Source: JABDMH01 sp050298535 (lineage in GTDB: Bacteria; Bacteroidota; Bacteroidia; Chitinophagales; Saprospiraceae). From it: a stretch of 64,000 bases of DNA. Below the pieces are notes generated by a model that was not told the DNA's origin, did no database searches, and was given only the letters and a program-made list of their open reading frames with translations. The position numbers and the translations under genes were made by a program. The stretch spans positions 60,333 through 124,332 of the forward strand of contig JBNKUI010000052.1 of assembly GCA_050298535.1 (NCBI GenBank). Reading direction: 5' to 3'. Below are positions 34,479-42,660 of the stretch, piece after piece (the stretch's first letter is position 1; each line of letters opens with the position of its first letter).

Positions 34479-36758
34479 ATGATAAAAATATATCTCAGAA
34501 GTGCGAATCCTAAGCCCTGTTTACTTTTTATACTCATTACGTTCATAATGGGATGTAGTACCGAAAGTTCGCAAGACGATTCATTACCCCTCTCTGCGCA
34601 GCAACATCAAGAGTGGAAGGATTACGGTGGTGGTCCTGATCACTCCAAATTTGTGGAGTTTGACCAAATCACAAAGGAAAATGTTAATGAATTGGAAGTA
34701 GCTTTTGTTGTACCCACCTATGACAACGTGGCCTACCGTTTTAATCCTATTATTGTAGACAATGTCATGTATGTGTTGGCTAGAAATTATTCTCTGATGG
34801 CGGTCGATGCTACTACCGGAGAAGAATTATGGGTCCACAGTAATTTGAGAGGCATCATAAACCGCGGAATTAATTTCTGGCAAAGCGAAGACAAAAGCCA
34901 AAAGAGGCTCATCATATTTATCAATAATACCATGCAGGCAATTGATGCCAACACGGGTAAGTCCATACTAGATTTTGGAGAACATGGCGAAGGCTATACC
35001 GACATGAGACAGGATCTGGGAAGGGATCCGGAAACCCTAGGTCGAATGACTTCTACCTTTCCAGGTCATATTTTTGAGGATTTAATTCTGGTAGGGTCTT
35101 CTCCAGGGGAAAATCCTTTTGATGGACCCGGGCATCTACGGGCCTACAGTGTAATTACCGGCAAATTGGAATGGGTTTTTCACACCATCCCACATCCGGG
35201 TGAATATGGATATGAAACCTGGCCGGAAGACGCCTATAAATATGTCGGAGCCACAAATACCTGGGGGGAGATTTCAGTAGATGCAGAAAGAGGCATCGCT
35301 TATTTTCCTATTGGATCACCCACTTACGATTATGATGGAGCAGACCGCCATGGAAGCAATCTATTTGGCAATTGCCTTCTGGCACTGGACGCCCGTACGG
35401 GCGAACGTCTGTGGCATTACCAAACAGTCCATCATGACCTATGGGACTATGATTTGTGCTCAGCACCTCAATTGATCACGGTGCAGCATGAGGGCCAGGA
35501 AGTGGATGCCGTTGCGGTAGCTGCGAAGACCGGATTTATATTCGTCTTTGACCGTGTGACAGGTGAGCCTCTTTGGCCGATCGAAGAAAGACCGGTTCCG
35601 CAAAGTGAAATGCCCGATGAGGAGTCATGGCCGACCCAACCCTTTCCCACCGTACCACCTCCTGCCAATCGTCAAACCGTTAGTGTAGATGACTTAAATC
35701 CATATCTGGAAGATGCACGAAAGCAAGAACTAACTGAACGTGTAAAAGCGGCCAAGACGGGTCTATTTACTCCTTTGTCAGATAAACATGAAACTATTGG
35801 AATGCCCGGATCTGTAGGTGGTATTAACTTTGGCAATACAGCTTCCAATCCGGAAGAAGGCATTGTATATGTACAAACGCAGGAGTTTCCTGTGTTCTAT
35901 CAATTAAAATTGCGTACTCCACGGATCGCTCCACTATCAGGAGATCGGCTGTCTAAAGCTCAAGCTACCTATACGGCCACATGTCAGGCATGCCATGGAG
36001 AAGATCGGAATGGTTTGACCGGTGTGGGTCCCAGTCTCCTTGGCTTATGGAGAACGGTCGATCAGGATGAGTTTAAGCAAATTATCAACAATGGAAAGGG
36101 CCGAATGCCTGGATTACCCCATATTGATGATGAATCCATTGCTGATTTATATGCATTCTTGGTGTTCTCCCGACGAGGTCGCCGGGGAGGCGGTGCCAGT
36201 GATGACAAACAGGTTCCTGAAGCGCCGGTTGTGGATTCAGGTGGCGTTACATTGCCCGAGTTTCCACCGAGGAGGCGTGTGGAGTACCCGGACGACTACA
36301 CGGGTTTAAAAGCGATTTATATGGAGAAAAATAACTGGGGAGAAAATGCACCGGACCTGTTGTCACCTCCCTGGTCCTGGGTAGTTGCTTATGATCTAAA
36401 CCAGGGCGATATCAAATGGAAGGTTCCACTGGGCAATGATGAAAGTATCCCCAATGGTGAAAATTTAGGAATACCTGGAGGATCCCTTGGAAAAGGCATG
36501 GTCGTGACCTCAACAGGATTATTATTTGCAACCTGCAAAGATGGTCAGTTGTATGCTTATGATACCGATAATGGCGATATATTGTGGTCTCAGAAACTGG
36601 GGCGCAGCGGTCCTATGGGAATTCCCGCAATGTATGAAGCAGAGGGTAGACAGTATCTAGTAGTGTGTTCTACTGGAAGGCCAATTGATGAAGAAGCCAA
36701 CGAAGCGGATCTACATAATGGATATATTGTCTACAGCCTGCCGCAGGCAATGCAGTAG
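34479..36758 (+). CDS. PQQ-dependent dehydrogenase with cytochrome c domain (lipoprotein)
   Basis: A frame is open from 34434; ATG 34479 starts a lipoprotein signal (CLLFILITFIMGC), giving 759 residues. The eight-bladed quinoprotein propeller is shown by repeated tryptophan-docking segments (AVDATTGEELWVHS, AIDANTGKSILDF, ALDARTGERLWHYQTVHHDLWDYD, AYDTDNGDILWSQKLG). Between the later blades a cytochrome c domain carries CQACHG near residue 501, with GKGRMPGLPHID supplying the axial Met. It is predicted to oxidise an alcohol or aldose in the periplasm with PQQ and pass electrons to haem. No PQQ biosynthesis genes are in the window. Confidence 0.92.
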   Translation: MIKIYLRSANPKPCLLFILITFIMGCSTESSQDDSLPLSAQQHQEWKDYGGGPDHSKFVEFDQITKENVNELEVAFVVPTYDNVAYRFNPIIVDNVMYVLARNYSLMAVDATTGEELWVHSNLRGIINRGINFWQSEDKSQKRLIIFINNTMQAIDANTGKSILDFGEHGEGYTDMRQDLGRDPETLGRMTSTFPGHIFEDLILVGSSPGENPFDGPGHLRAYSVITGKLEWVFHTIPHPGEYGYETWPEDAYKYVGATNTWGEISVDAERGIAYFPIGSPTYDYDGADRHGSNLFGNCLLALDARTGERLWHYQTVHHDLWDYDLCSAPQLITVQHEGQEVDAVAVAAKTGFIFVFDRVTGEPLWPIEERPVPQSEMPDEESWPTQPFPTVPPPANRQTVSVDDLNPYLEDARKQELTERVKAAKTGLFTPLSDKHETIGMPGSVGGINFGNTASNPEEGIVYVQTQEFPVFYQLKLRTPRIAPLSGDRLSKAQATYTATCQACHGEDRNGLTGVGPSLLGLWRTVDQDEFKQIINNGKGRMPGLPHIDDESIADLYAFLVFSRRGRRGGGASDDKQVPEAPVVDSGGVTLPEFPPRRRVEYPDDYTGLKAIYMEKNNWGENAPDLLSPPWSWVVAYDLNQGDIKWKVPLGNDESIPNGENLGIPGGSLGKGMVVTSTGLLFATCKDGQLYAYDTDNGDILWSQKLGRSGPMGIPAMYEAEGRQYLVVCSTGRPIDEEANEADLHNGYIVYSLPQAMQ

Positions 36759-36849
36759 CGAAAAAAGTTGTCGACTTTTCATCCTGAGTCTGCACCAAGT
36801 GCTCTTGTGTGCCCGTCTGCGGCATCGTCACGGTATTCCACTTGCTCTC

Positions 36850-37692
36850 CTAGAGGCGGTCCGGCCAAAGGTCTGGTGACTCACCACTAAATCCCATTTG
36901 GGGTAGGGCATCAATCTGTCTTACTTCCTGCTGACTCAACCGAAAGTCAAATATATCTTTGTTGGCAGTTATGCGTTCAGGTGTTGATGATTTTGGAATA
37001 GGAACTACTCCTTTATCCACACACCATCGTAAGCAAATCTGAGCCACCGACTTTTGATACTTAGCGGCAATATGCTGCAGGAGTTGATTCTGAAAAACAC
37101 GTCCGCGGGCCAGTGGAGACCATGCTTCTATAAGTATTTTCTCATTTCGACAGAAGTCAAAGAGCTGAGGCTGCCAATATCCGGGATGAAATTCAATCTG
37201 ATTTATAGCCGGTTTAATGTGTGCATGATCCAATAAAGGCCGTAAATAGTTGAGGCTAAAATTACTTACTCCAATGGTTTTTATTTTACCCTCATCCACC
37301 AGTTCTTCCATTGCACGCCAGGTATCTCTATTTAATTGTTGCCAATCATCATAATTTCGGGCATTGGCTGGCCAGTGTATCAGATAAATATCAATATAAT
37401 CGAGATCTAATTTTGAGAGTGACTTTTCAAAAGCCTTTTTCGTATTTAAATACCCCAACTCTTCCCTCCAAACCTTAGTGGTAATCAATATTTCTTCTCG
37501 GGGTACATGGCTTTCCCTTATAGCCTTTCCTACTGTACCTTCATTAAAATAAAAAGCAGCAGAATCGATCAATCGATACCCTTCATCCAGCGCATACCCA
37601 ATGGCTCTGCGTCCTTCCTCTTCAGTAGCCTTGTATGTACCAAAACCAATAGGGGGTATCTGCATACCATTGTCCAGTTGATATTCTATCAT
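36850..37692 (-). CDS. aldo/keto reductase
   Basis: A 280-residue (beta/alpha)8 NADPH-dependent reductase. The catalytic tetrad is visible: Asp and Tyr in LIDSAAFYFNE, Lys in LITTKVWREE, His in IYLIHWPAN. The cofactor-binding C-terminal segment VVPIPKSSTPERITAN is complete. It is of the 2,5-diketo-D-gluconate reductase-like class and reduces small carbonyl substrates in the cytoplasm. It converges on the PQQ dehydrogenase gene with a 91-bp gap. Confidence 0.93.
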   Translation of the reverse strand: MIEYQLDNGMQIPPIGFGTYKATEEEGRRAIGYALDEGYRLIDSAAFYFNEGTVGKAIRESHVPREEILITTKVWREELGYLNTKKAFEKSLSKLDLDYIDIYLIHWPANARNYDDWQQLNRDTWRAMEELVDEGKIKTIGVSNFSLNYLRPLLDHAHIKPAINQIEFHPGYWQPQLFDFCRNEKILIEAWSPLARGRVFQNQLLQHIAAKYQKSVAQICLRWCVDKGVVPIPKSSTPERITANKDIFDFRLSQQEVRQIDALPQMGFSGESPDLWPDRL

Positions 37693-37951
37693 CTATATAT
37701 TAGTTGTACTTAATTCAGTGATTTGAATGTCAAATCCGATGTTAGTCGTTGTAATATTCTGAGAATTAACTTAGGGTTTATGAGATTATAGGGAACGCTA
37801 CTCCTTCTTCCCAACACCTCGGAATGGAGTATGTTCCAAAATAAAAGTAAGAAAACTTGAGGATTCTCTTTTCTACAAAATTCAATAAGAAAAACCGCCT
37901 CGCATAAACTTTCACTGGAGATGCACTGCTTTTAGGGGTCATTGTTTTTAC

Positions 37952-37959
37952 TACTTTTG
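37952..37959 (+). promoter_or_regulatory. Bacteroidota -7 promoter box of the DUF4198-HupE unit
   Basis: TACTTTTG matches the TAnnTTTG consensus and ends 22 bp before the ATG at 37982. A T-rich TTTTAGG lies about 20 bp upstream as a weak -33 candidate. Confidence 0.5.
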
Positions 37960-37981
37960 AGATGCTCGAAAAGATGCCAGA

Positions 37982-38974
37982 ATGAGAAAAACACTCTTAT
38001 TATGCATGGCTTTCCTGATTTTCAGTAGTCATGATATGTTCTTAAAATTAGATACTCACTACCTGCAGCCTGATAGTCCAGCAGAGATCAAACTCTTCAA
38101 TGGTACTTTTAGTCGCAGTGATAATGTCATCACTCGTAATCGGATGGTCGATGTAAGCATCATGGGTCAGGGACAACGGACAAAGATTGATACCTCACAA
38201 TGGACAGAAAGAGGTAACACCACCGTTCTCAACATAACCACCGGCCCTGAGGGAACCTGGGTGGCCGGTGTATCGACGCGGCCACGATTGATCGAATTAT
38301 CCGCTATTGATTTTAATGATTATCTCGAGCATGATGGTGCTACCGATATGCTGGAATGGCGCCGGGAAAATAACGCACTAGAAAAGGATGCGGTGGAGAA
38401 ATACTCAAAACATGTAAAAACCATCTATCAGGTCGGTGAACTCATTACAGATGACTGGCAGACTTCTCTGGGCTATCCCATTGAATTTATGCCTTTAAAT
38501 AACCCGGGGATCTTACATGCCGGCGAATCTTTTGAGGTAGAACTTTTATGGCAGGGCGAACCCCTTGCTAATCAACTAGTATATCTAGGGTCTGGGGCAT
38601 CATCACATGGTCATGATCATAATGAAAATGATGTACACTCTCATGAAGGAAACTCCAGTGATGGGATCAAAACTTTCCGAACAGACGCCTCAGGTTACCT
38701 GAGTATAGCTATTCCAGATCATGGAATTTACTTTTTGAAAACCATTTATCTACAACATTCAGAGGAACCAGGAATAACCCATGAGTCAAACTGGGCTACC
38801 CTCACCTTCGAGGTCGGACATAGTCACGGAGGGGTGGCGCACGGCCATGAAGATGACCACGACCACAAACATCAACATGAACATGAGAATGAATTTCCCA
38901 CGACCTTATTTTTTATTGGAAGTGTTCTGATTTTTGGTGGTTTATTTCTATGGTTCAACCGAAAAAAATCATAA
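37982..38974 (+). CDS. DUF4198 (nickel-uptake-like) His-rich exported protein
   Basis: A 330-residue protein with a short signal peptide (LLLCMAFLIFSSHDMFLKL). It contains a DUF4198 fold of the kind found in periplasmic metal-transport accessory proteins (FNGTFSRSDNVITRNRM, DYLEHDGATDMLEWR, VELLWQGEPLANQLVYL). Two His-rich tracts are conspicuous: SHGHDHNENDVHSHE in the middle and HGHEDDHDHKHQHEHENE before a C-terminal membrane helix (TLFFIGSVLIFGGLFLWF). The stop overlaps the HupE/UreJ start in a TAATG arrangement, so the two are translated together. Ni2+ or Co2+ handling is likely on the His content and the partner; Cu or Zn is possible. Confidence 0.85.
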   Translation: MRKTLLLCMAFLIFSSHDMFLKLDTHYLQPDSPAEIKLFNGTFSRSDNVITRNRMVDVSIMGQGQRTKIDTSQWTERGNTTVLNITTGPEGTWVAGVSTRPRLIELSAIDFNDYLEHDGATDMLEWRRENNALEKDAVEKYSKHVKTIYQVGELITDDWQTSLGYPIEFMPLNNPGILHAGESFEVELLWQGEPLANQLVYLGSGASSHGHDHNENDVHSHEGNSSDGIKTFRTDASGYLSIAIPDHGIYFLKTIYLQHSEEPGITHESNWATLTFEVGHSHGGVAHGHEDDHDHKHQHEHENEFPTTLFFIGSVLIFGGLFLWFNRKKS

Positions 38975-39654
38975 TGAAAGTGTGTATCCGTGCGCTATTC
39001 TGTAGTGTCTTTTTTGTCTTCCCTTTGCTAGCATTTGGCCATGGTGTTAGTGATGCTGATCAGGCCATTCTTTCGAATGGAGGTCTGGGAGCTTACATTT
39101 TCGTAGGCGCCAAACACATGCTGACCGGATATGACCATTTACTTTTTTTGGCTGGTGTTATATTTTATCTCAGTGGATTTAAAGATATCGTAAAGTTCAT
39201 CACGGTTTTCACCATTGGTCACAGTATCACTTTGACAGGTGCCACCTATGCAGGAATCAAAGCCGATGAGCATTTAATTGATGCAGTAATTGCTTTAAGT
39301 GTGCTCTATAAGGGTTTTGAAAACCTGGAGGGATTTAAGAAAATCCTGGGTACAAGATCTCCTAATTTATTGCTGATGGTCTTTGTCTTTGGCCTAATAC
39401 ATGGCTTTGGACTGGCCACACGTCTGCAATCCTTCGACATGGGGACCGAACAATTCCTACCGAAAATATTGTGCTTTAACCTGGGAGTCGAATTGGGGCA
39501 GGTGGTGGCATTGATTCCCATTGTTTTCATTATCAGCAAATGGAAGAGCCTTAAGAGCTATGACTCCTTTTATAAGGCTGCCAACTACTATCTGGTGATT
39601 GCTGGACTTGGATTATTTATCTATCAGCTCTATAATTATTTTCAAGGGCATTAA
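38974..39654 (+). CDS. HupE/UreJ-family membrane protein (secondary metal transporter)
   Basis: A longer start at 38950 exists, but ATG 38974 overlaps the previous stop (TAATG) and begins a signal-like helix (CIRALFCSVFFVFPLLAFGHG), giving 226 residues with about six to seven membrane helices. The family signature HGVSDADQA ... GAKHMLTGYDHLLFLAGV and FTIGHSITL, then HGFGLA, supplies the His and Asp residues thought to move Ni2+ in HupE/UreJ proteins. It forms a two-gene unit with the His-rich DUF4198 protein. No urease or hydrogenase genes are seen in the window. Confidence 0.9.
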   Translation: MKVCIRALFCSVFFVFPLLAFGHGVSDADQAILSNGGLGAYIFVGAKHMLTGYDHLLFLAGVIFYLSGFKDIVKFITVFTIGHSITLTGATYAGIKADEHLIDAVIALSVLYKGFENLEGFKKILGTRSPNLLLMVFVFGLIHGFGLATRLQSFDMGTEQFLPKILCFNLGVELGQVVALIPIVFIISKWKSLKSYDSFYKAANYYLVIAGLGLFIYQLYNYFQGH

Positions 39655-39788
39655 GGGCTATTCGCCTCAGGTGGCACCGGCACCAAGGCAAAAGCAACTG
39701 TTTCCCTTACCACATCAGTCGTATTTTCATTTTTAGTGTCATCTCAGCTGATATTTATTGCTCATTATTTAATATCGTCAATCACCGA

Positions 39789-40838
39789 TCAATCCTGAAG
39801 GATTCCCAGATGAATAATTCGGTCACCACGCATAGTGACTGGATTCCTACTTAGCCCTATCACTACACCTGCCTCAGGTGCCAGGTATTCCCTTAATACA
39901 CTCCCAAATGGATCTCTTATGACGGCAATCTTATCACCCTTCTGTAGCACTTGATTCAGTTTAACTAACACTTCCTGAAATCCTCCTACCTCACTATAGA
40001 TCCAGAAAGACCTTTCGCAGATTCGAGCCTCCATACTAACCTCCACATCACCTGATATCATGTCTAGCCACTTCATTGTATTTTTTACACCCTTCGTACC
40101 CCGATCAATCATTTCTTTCTGATAAACCTGCGGATTACCAAGTTCAACGGTTATGGTGGGTACCCCAGCCAACATCGCCTCTGCTCTCATCGTTCGTGTG
40201 CTGGCAGACTGATTGGCAGTGCTAGGTGTCCCTTCGCTGTGGAGCATGATATCTGCATCTTGTATTTCAGCCATGTGATACATTTTTTCATCACTGAGAT
40301 CTGCTCTCACATAAAATGAATTTTCTCTTCCAAAACTTGCTGTGTGCATGTCTATCAAGTAATCAAAATGTGGAAGAATTTTTCGACTGATTTGCCAGAC
40401 AAATTGCTGAGATCGATTTCCATTTGTCTTTCCCGGAAAAATCCGATTGAGATCAACCCCGTCAATGAATTCACGCTGGTGTTGCAGTACACCGCTCCTA
40501 TTCAGACCCGGTATAGCAATTATCGTCCCGGTAAGTAATTCCAGATTGATTTCATCTGTGACCTCCTGAATTACTTTAATTCCATTTAATTCGTTACCGT
40601 GAATACCCGCTACCAGGCCTAATACAGGTGACGAGGCCCTACCCTTGATTACTATTACAGGTACGAGTATATGTTGCGACATGCCATCTTCAGTCATTCT
40701 CAGCCAGTAATGATTTCTACTTTGATTAGGTATGTCATTCAGGTTGAGAGTATCCACATGTTCAATAGTCTCTTGGGAAAACAGACCTGCGAAAAGATTG
40801 AATAGTAGAAGTGTGAAGAAGAGTCTTATAACCATCAT
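39789..40838 (-). CDS. exported succinylglutamate desuccinylase/aspartoacylase-family peptidase
   Basis: A 349-residue protein with a signal peptide (LFFTLLLFNLFAGLFSQ). The M14-like zinc domain has H and E in VAGIHGNELNGI, an RIFPGKTNG loop, DMHTA (third ligand) and the catalytic Glu in TITVELGNPQVY. The C-terminal about 100 residues form the small beta domain common to the family (GDKIAVIRDPFGSVL). It should hydrolyse N-acyl amino acids or small amides in the periplasm. It is a single gene; possible operator palindromes lie 163 bp upstream (41001-41027). Confidence 0.88.
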   Translation of the reverse strand: MMVIRLFFTLLLFNLFAGLFSQETIEHVDTLNLNDIPNQSRNHYWLRMTEDGMSQHILVPVIVIKGRASSPVLGLVAGIHGNELNGIKVIQEVTDEINLELLTGTIIAIPGLNRSGVLQHQREFIDGVDLNRIFPGKTNGNRSQQFVWQISRKILPHFDYLIDMHTASFGRENSFYVRADLSDEKMYHMAEIQDADIMLHSEGTPSTANQSASTRTMRAEAMLAGVPTITVELGNPQVYQKEMIDRGTKGVKNTMKWLDMISGDVEVSMEARICERSFWIYSEVGGFQEVLVKLNQVLQKGDKIAVIRDPFGSVLREYLAPEAGVVIGLSRNPVTMRGDRIIHLGILQD

Positions 40839-41000
40839 AGAGAGTTAACAGAAAGGAAAATGGAGTTCATTAATAGCTCAGTAATGCCATGCATTGTATT
40901 ATGGTTCCCCTACAAGCTGTGAATATTTTATGGGAATCACGATAGGTCCCGGCTAAATCGGCCTATGCGATCGAAATTATCTAATAACAAGCACACTATT

Positions 41001-41027
41001 CTTTACTTTATGTAAAGTTTACTTTAC
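41001..41027. promoter_or_regulatory. overlapping CTTTAC palindromes, candidate operator
   Basis: Two overlapping perfect palindromes: CTTTAC-TTTAT-GTAAAG (41001-41017) and GTAAAGT-TT-ACTTTAC (41012-41027). They are built from three half-sites CTTTAC/GTAAAG. They lie between the aspartoacylase-like gene (start 40838) and the DUF2071 gene end. A repressor site is likely from symmetry; the regulator is unknown. Confidence 0.5.
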
Positions 41028-41188
41028 AATTACGTCTCCGTTTGGTCTGGTGCCAGTAGCCTTTACCGAGGTTGCTCCGGTTGCCAGAGGGGTGTCATGA
41101 TTTTCTCAATAAATATAGGCGGCTATTTTTTAGGATCGTATAAGGCAATTTATACTGAAGGGCCAAGACTTCAGACTTCCAGCTTCGG

Positions 41189-41243
41189 ACACACCCACAC
41201 TCACACTCACACTCACACTCACACCCACACCCACACCCACACC
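41189..41243. repeat. CACACT/CACCCA hexamer microsatellite at the DUF2071 stop
   Basis: About nine hexamer units, CACACT changing to CACCCA, run up to the base before the stop codon of the minus-strand DUF2071 gene (stop 41244-41246). Read on either strand it gives artefactual low-complexity ORFs (His-Thr or Val-Trp repeats). Unit number is likely to be unstable. Confidence 0.85.
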
Positions 41244-41957
41244 CTAGCCACTCCATGCCAACACTTGCACTCCGGGAGAATAATGAACCTGATCCGGACT
41301 ACCCTCCAGGAGGTCATTAAAACGCTGGTATTTAAACTGAAAAGCACCCATCGATGCTCTGTGTAAGGGCCATTCCACATGATGAATTTCAAAGGCATTG
41401 ATGCCTTTTCTTGTATCCTGAAATAATGCATATCGTTCGGTGAGCCATATATCTAGCGGACTTTTTTGGATTATCAATTCTCCTATTTTAAAATTGAAGG
41501 TTAGCTTGTCTTGATATTTAGCATTTTCTGAACTACAATCTGCATTTCCATACTTCATTTTCGAATAGCGATAGGGAAGTTCTGATACTTTTCTGGCAAT
41601 AAAGCTGGACAACCGTTTGCTGGCTTCAATACTGAGAAAATGTACACCCTTCTTACCCTGATATTCAACGTATGTGCGGACATTAATCTCAGCAAAATTA
41701 GATACAAGGGAAAATGAGGGTACACCTTTAGGCCGAATTCTTTCCATACGGAAAATAACTACACTGACCCAGGCATTCTCTTCAAATAGATCAATTTGTA
41801 ACGGTGAGGGCACCCATTTTCTCAATAATTTAGGCTCTACTTTCCAATGAAGAAATACGGCGTGATTCCATTCCTGATAATACCTCCAGGAATGTTGGGG
41901 CATTATCCAGGGACGATGATCAACCTGCCCAAGCACTTCTCTAATTCTCATTTTCAT
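41244..41957 (-). CDS. DUF2071 (YqjF-like) protein
   Basis: A 237-residue protein with the DUF2071 pattern: VFLHWKVEPKLLRKWVPSPLQIDLFEENAWVSVVIFRM near the N-terminus, NVRTYVEYQGKKGVHFLSIEA in the middle, and TERYALFQDT later. No catalytic residues are known for the family. It is 26 bp downstream of a YdeI/DUF1801-type gene on the same strand, so the two are probably one transcript. The stop is followed at once by a hexamer microsatellite; slippage would not alter the product because the stop comes first. Confidence 0.85.
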   Translation of the reverse strand: MKMRIREVLGQVDHRPWIMPQHSWRYYQEWNHAVFLHWKVEPKLLRKWVPSPLQIDLFEENAWVSVVIFRMERIRPKGVPSFSLVSNFAEINVRTYVEYQGKKGVHFLSIEASKRLSSFIARKVSELPYRYSKMKYGNADCSSENAKYQDKLTFNFKIGELIIQKSPLDIWLTERYALFQDTRKGINAFEIHHVEWPLHRASMGAFQFKYQRFNDLLEGSPDQVHYSPGVQVLAWSG

Positions 41958-41983
41958 GACTTTATTGCGGTCAACTTTATTGA

Positions 41984-42565
41984 TTATCGCTCGTTAGGTC
42001 CTTTTCCCTGTAGTATTCTAGCCAGGCTTTTCTCAATTCTGGACTTGCGACTACTGGATTGTTTAGCGCCGGAGAAATAGAATATATAAGCTCGCTGTCT
42101 CCCCGGAGTCAATTGTTCGAAAGCAATTCTATATACAGAGTCCTCTCGCAATCGATCTTGAAGTTCAGTCGGCATCTCCTGATTTGACTTTTCAGGGACT
42201 TGGACTTTCACACCTGACACTTCCACTTCGATGGCGTCCTGAATATATTTTGGAATAACAGTCTCTAATTGCTTGACATCATTTGTACTGGTGAATCTAA
42301 TTTGTCGGCCCACATGAGTATTGGGACCCGTTTTCACCAGAATCTCATTAGGATCCTTCATCAAGACACCCTTGAAAAACAGGAGGGCACAGTAGTCTTG
42401 AAATCCCTGCAAGATGACAACATTTTTCCCCTCGTGGGTATAACAGGGTTTCTTCCATTTAAAGTCTTCTTCCAATGATGTGCTCAGCAGGACTTCTCGG
42501 AGAAGTTCCATTTCTTCCTGCCACTGATCTCTTGTTTGGATAAACTCTGTCGCTTTCTTATTCAT
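41984..42565 (-). CDS. YdeI-family protein with DUF1801 domain
   Basis: A 193-residue protein. The N-terminal about 115 residues are DUF1801-like (FKWKKPCYTHEGKNVVILQGF, DYCALLFFKG). The C-terminal part is the YdeI/OmpD-associated helical tail (FEQLTPGRQRAYIFYFSGAK, SSSRKSRIEKSLARILQGKG). Family members are small cytoplasmic proteins of unknown mechanism, some called bacteriocin-protection proteins. It is the first gene of a pair with DUF2071. Another YdeI-type protein is at 51981-52538. Confidence 0.85.
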   Translation of the reverse strand: MNKKATEFIQTRDQWQEEMELLREVLLSTSLEEDFKWKKPCYTHEGKNVVILQGFQDYCALLFFKGVLMKDPNEILVKTGPNTHVGRQIRFTSTNDVKQLETVIPKYIQDAIEVEVSGVKVQVPEKSNQEMPTELQDRLREDSVYRIAFEQLTPGRQRAYIFYFSGAKQSSSRKSRIEKSLARILQGKGPNER

Positions 42566-42660
42566 TTTTCATCATATAAGATCTCCCAATACCACGGACT
42601 TTCAATGGAGTGCACTACTTGATGTCATTTGCTAATATATCAGAAATATGAAGAGAGAAA

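Noticed and set aside
36764..36780. Inverted repeat AAAAGT-TGTCG-ACTTTT after the PQQ dehydrogenase
   Set aside because: AT-only weak stem without a clear T-run; not strong enough to call a terminator.
41097..41366. Plus-strand ORF of 89 codons with a long His-Thr repeat
   Set aside because: It is produced by the CACACT microsatellite and by the antisense of the DUF2071 gene; there is no protein-like sequence outside the repeat.
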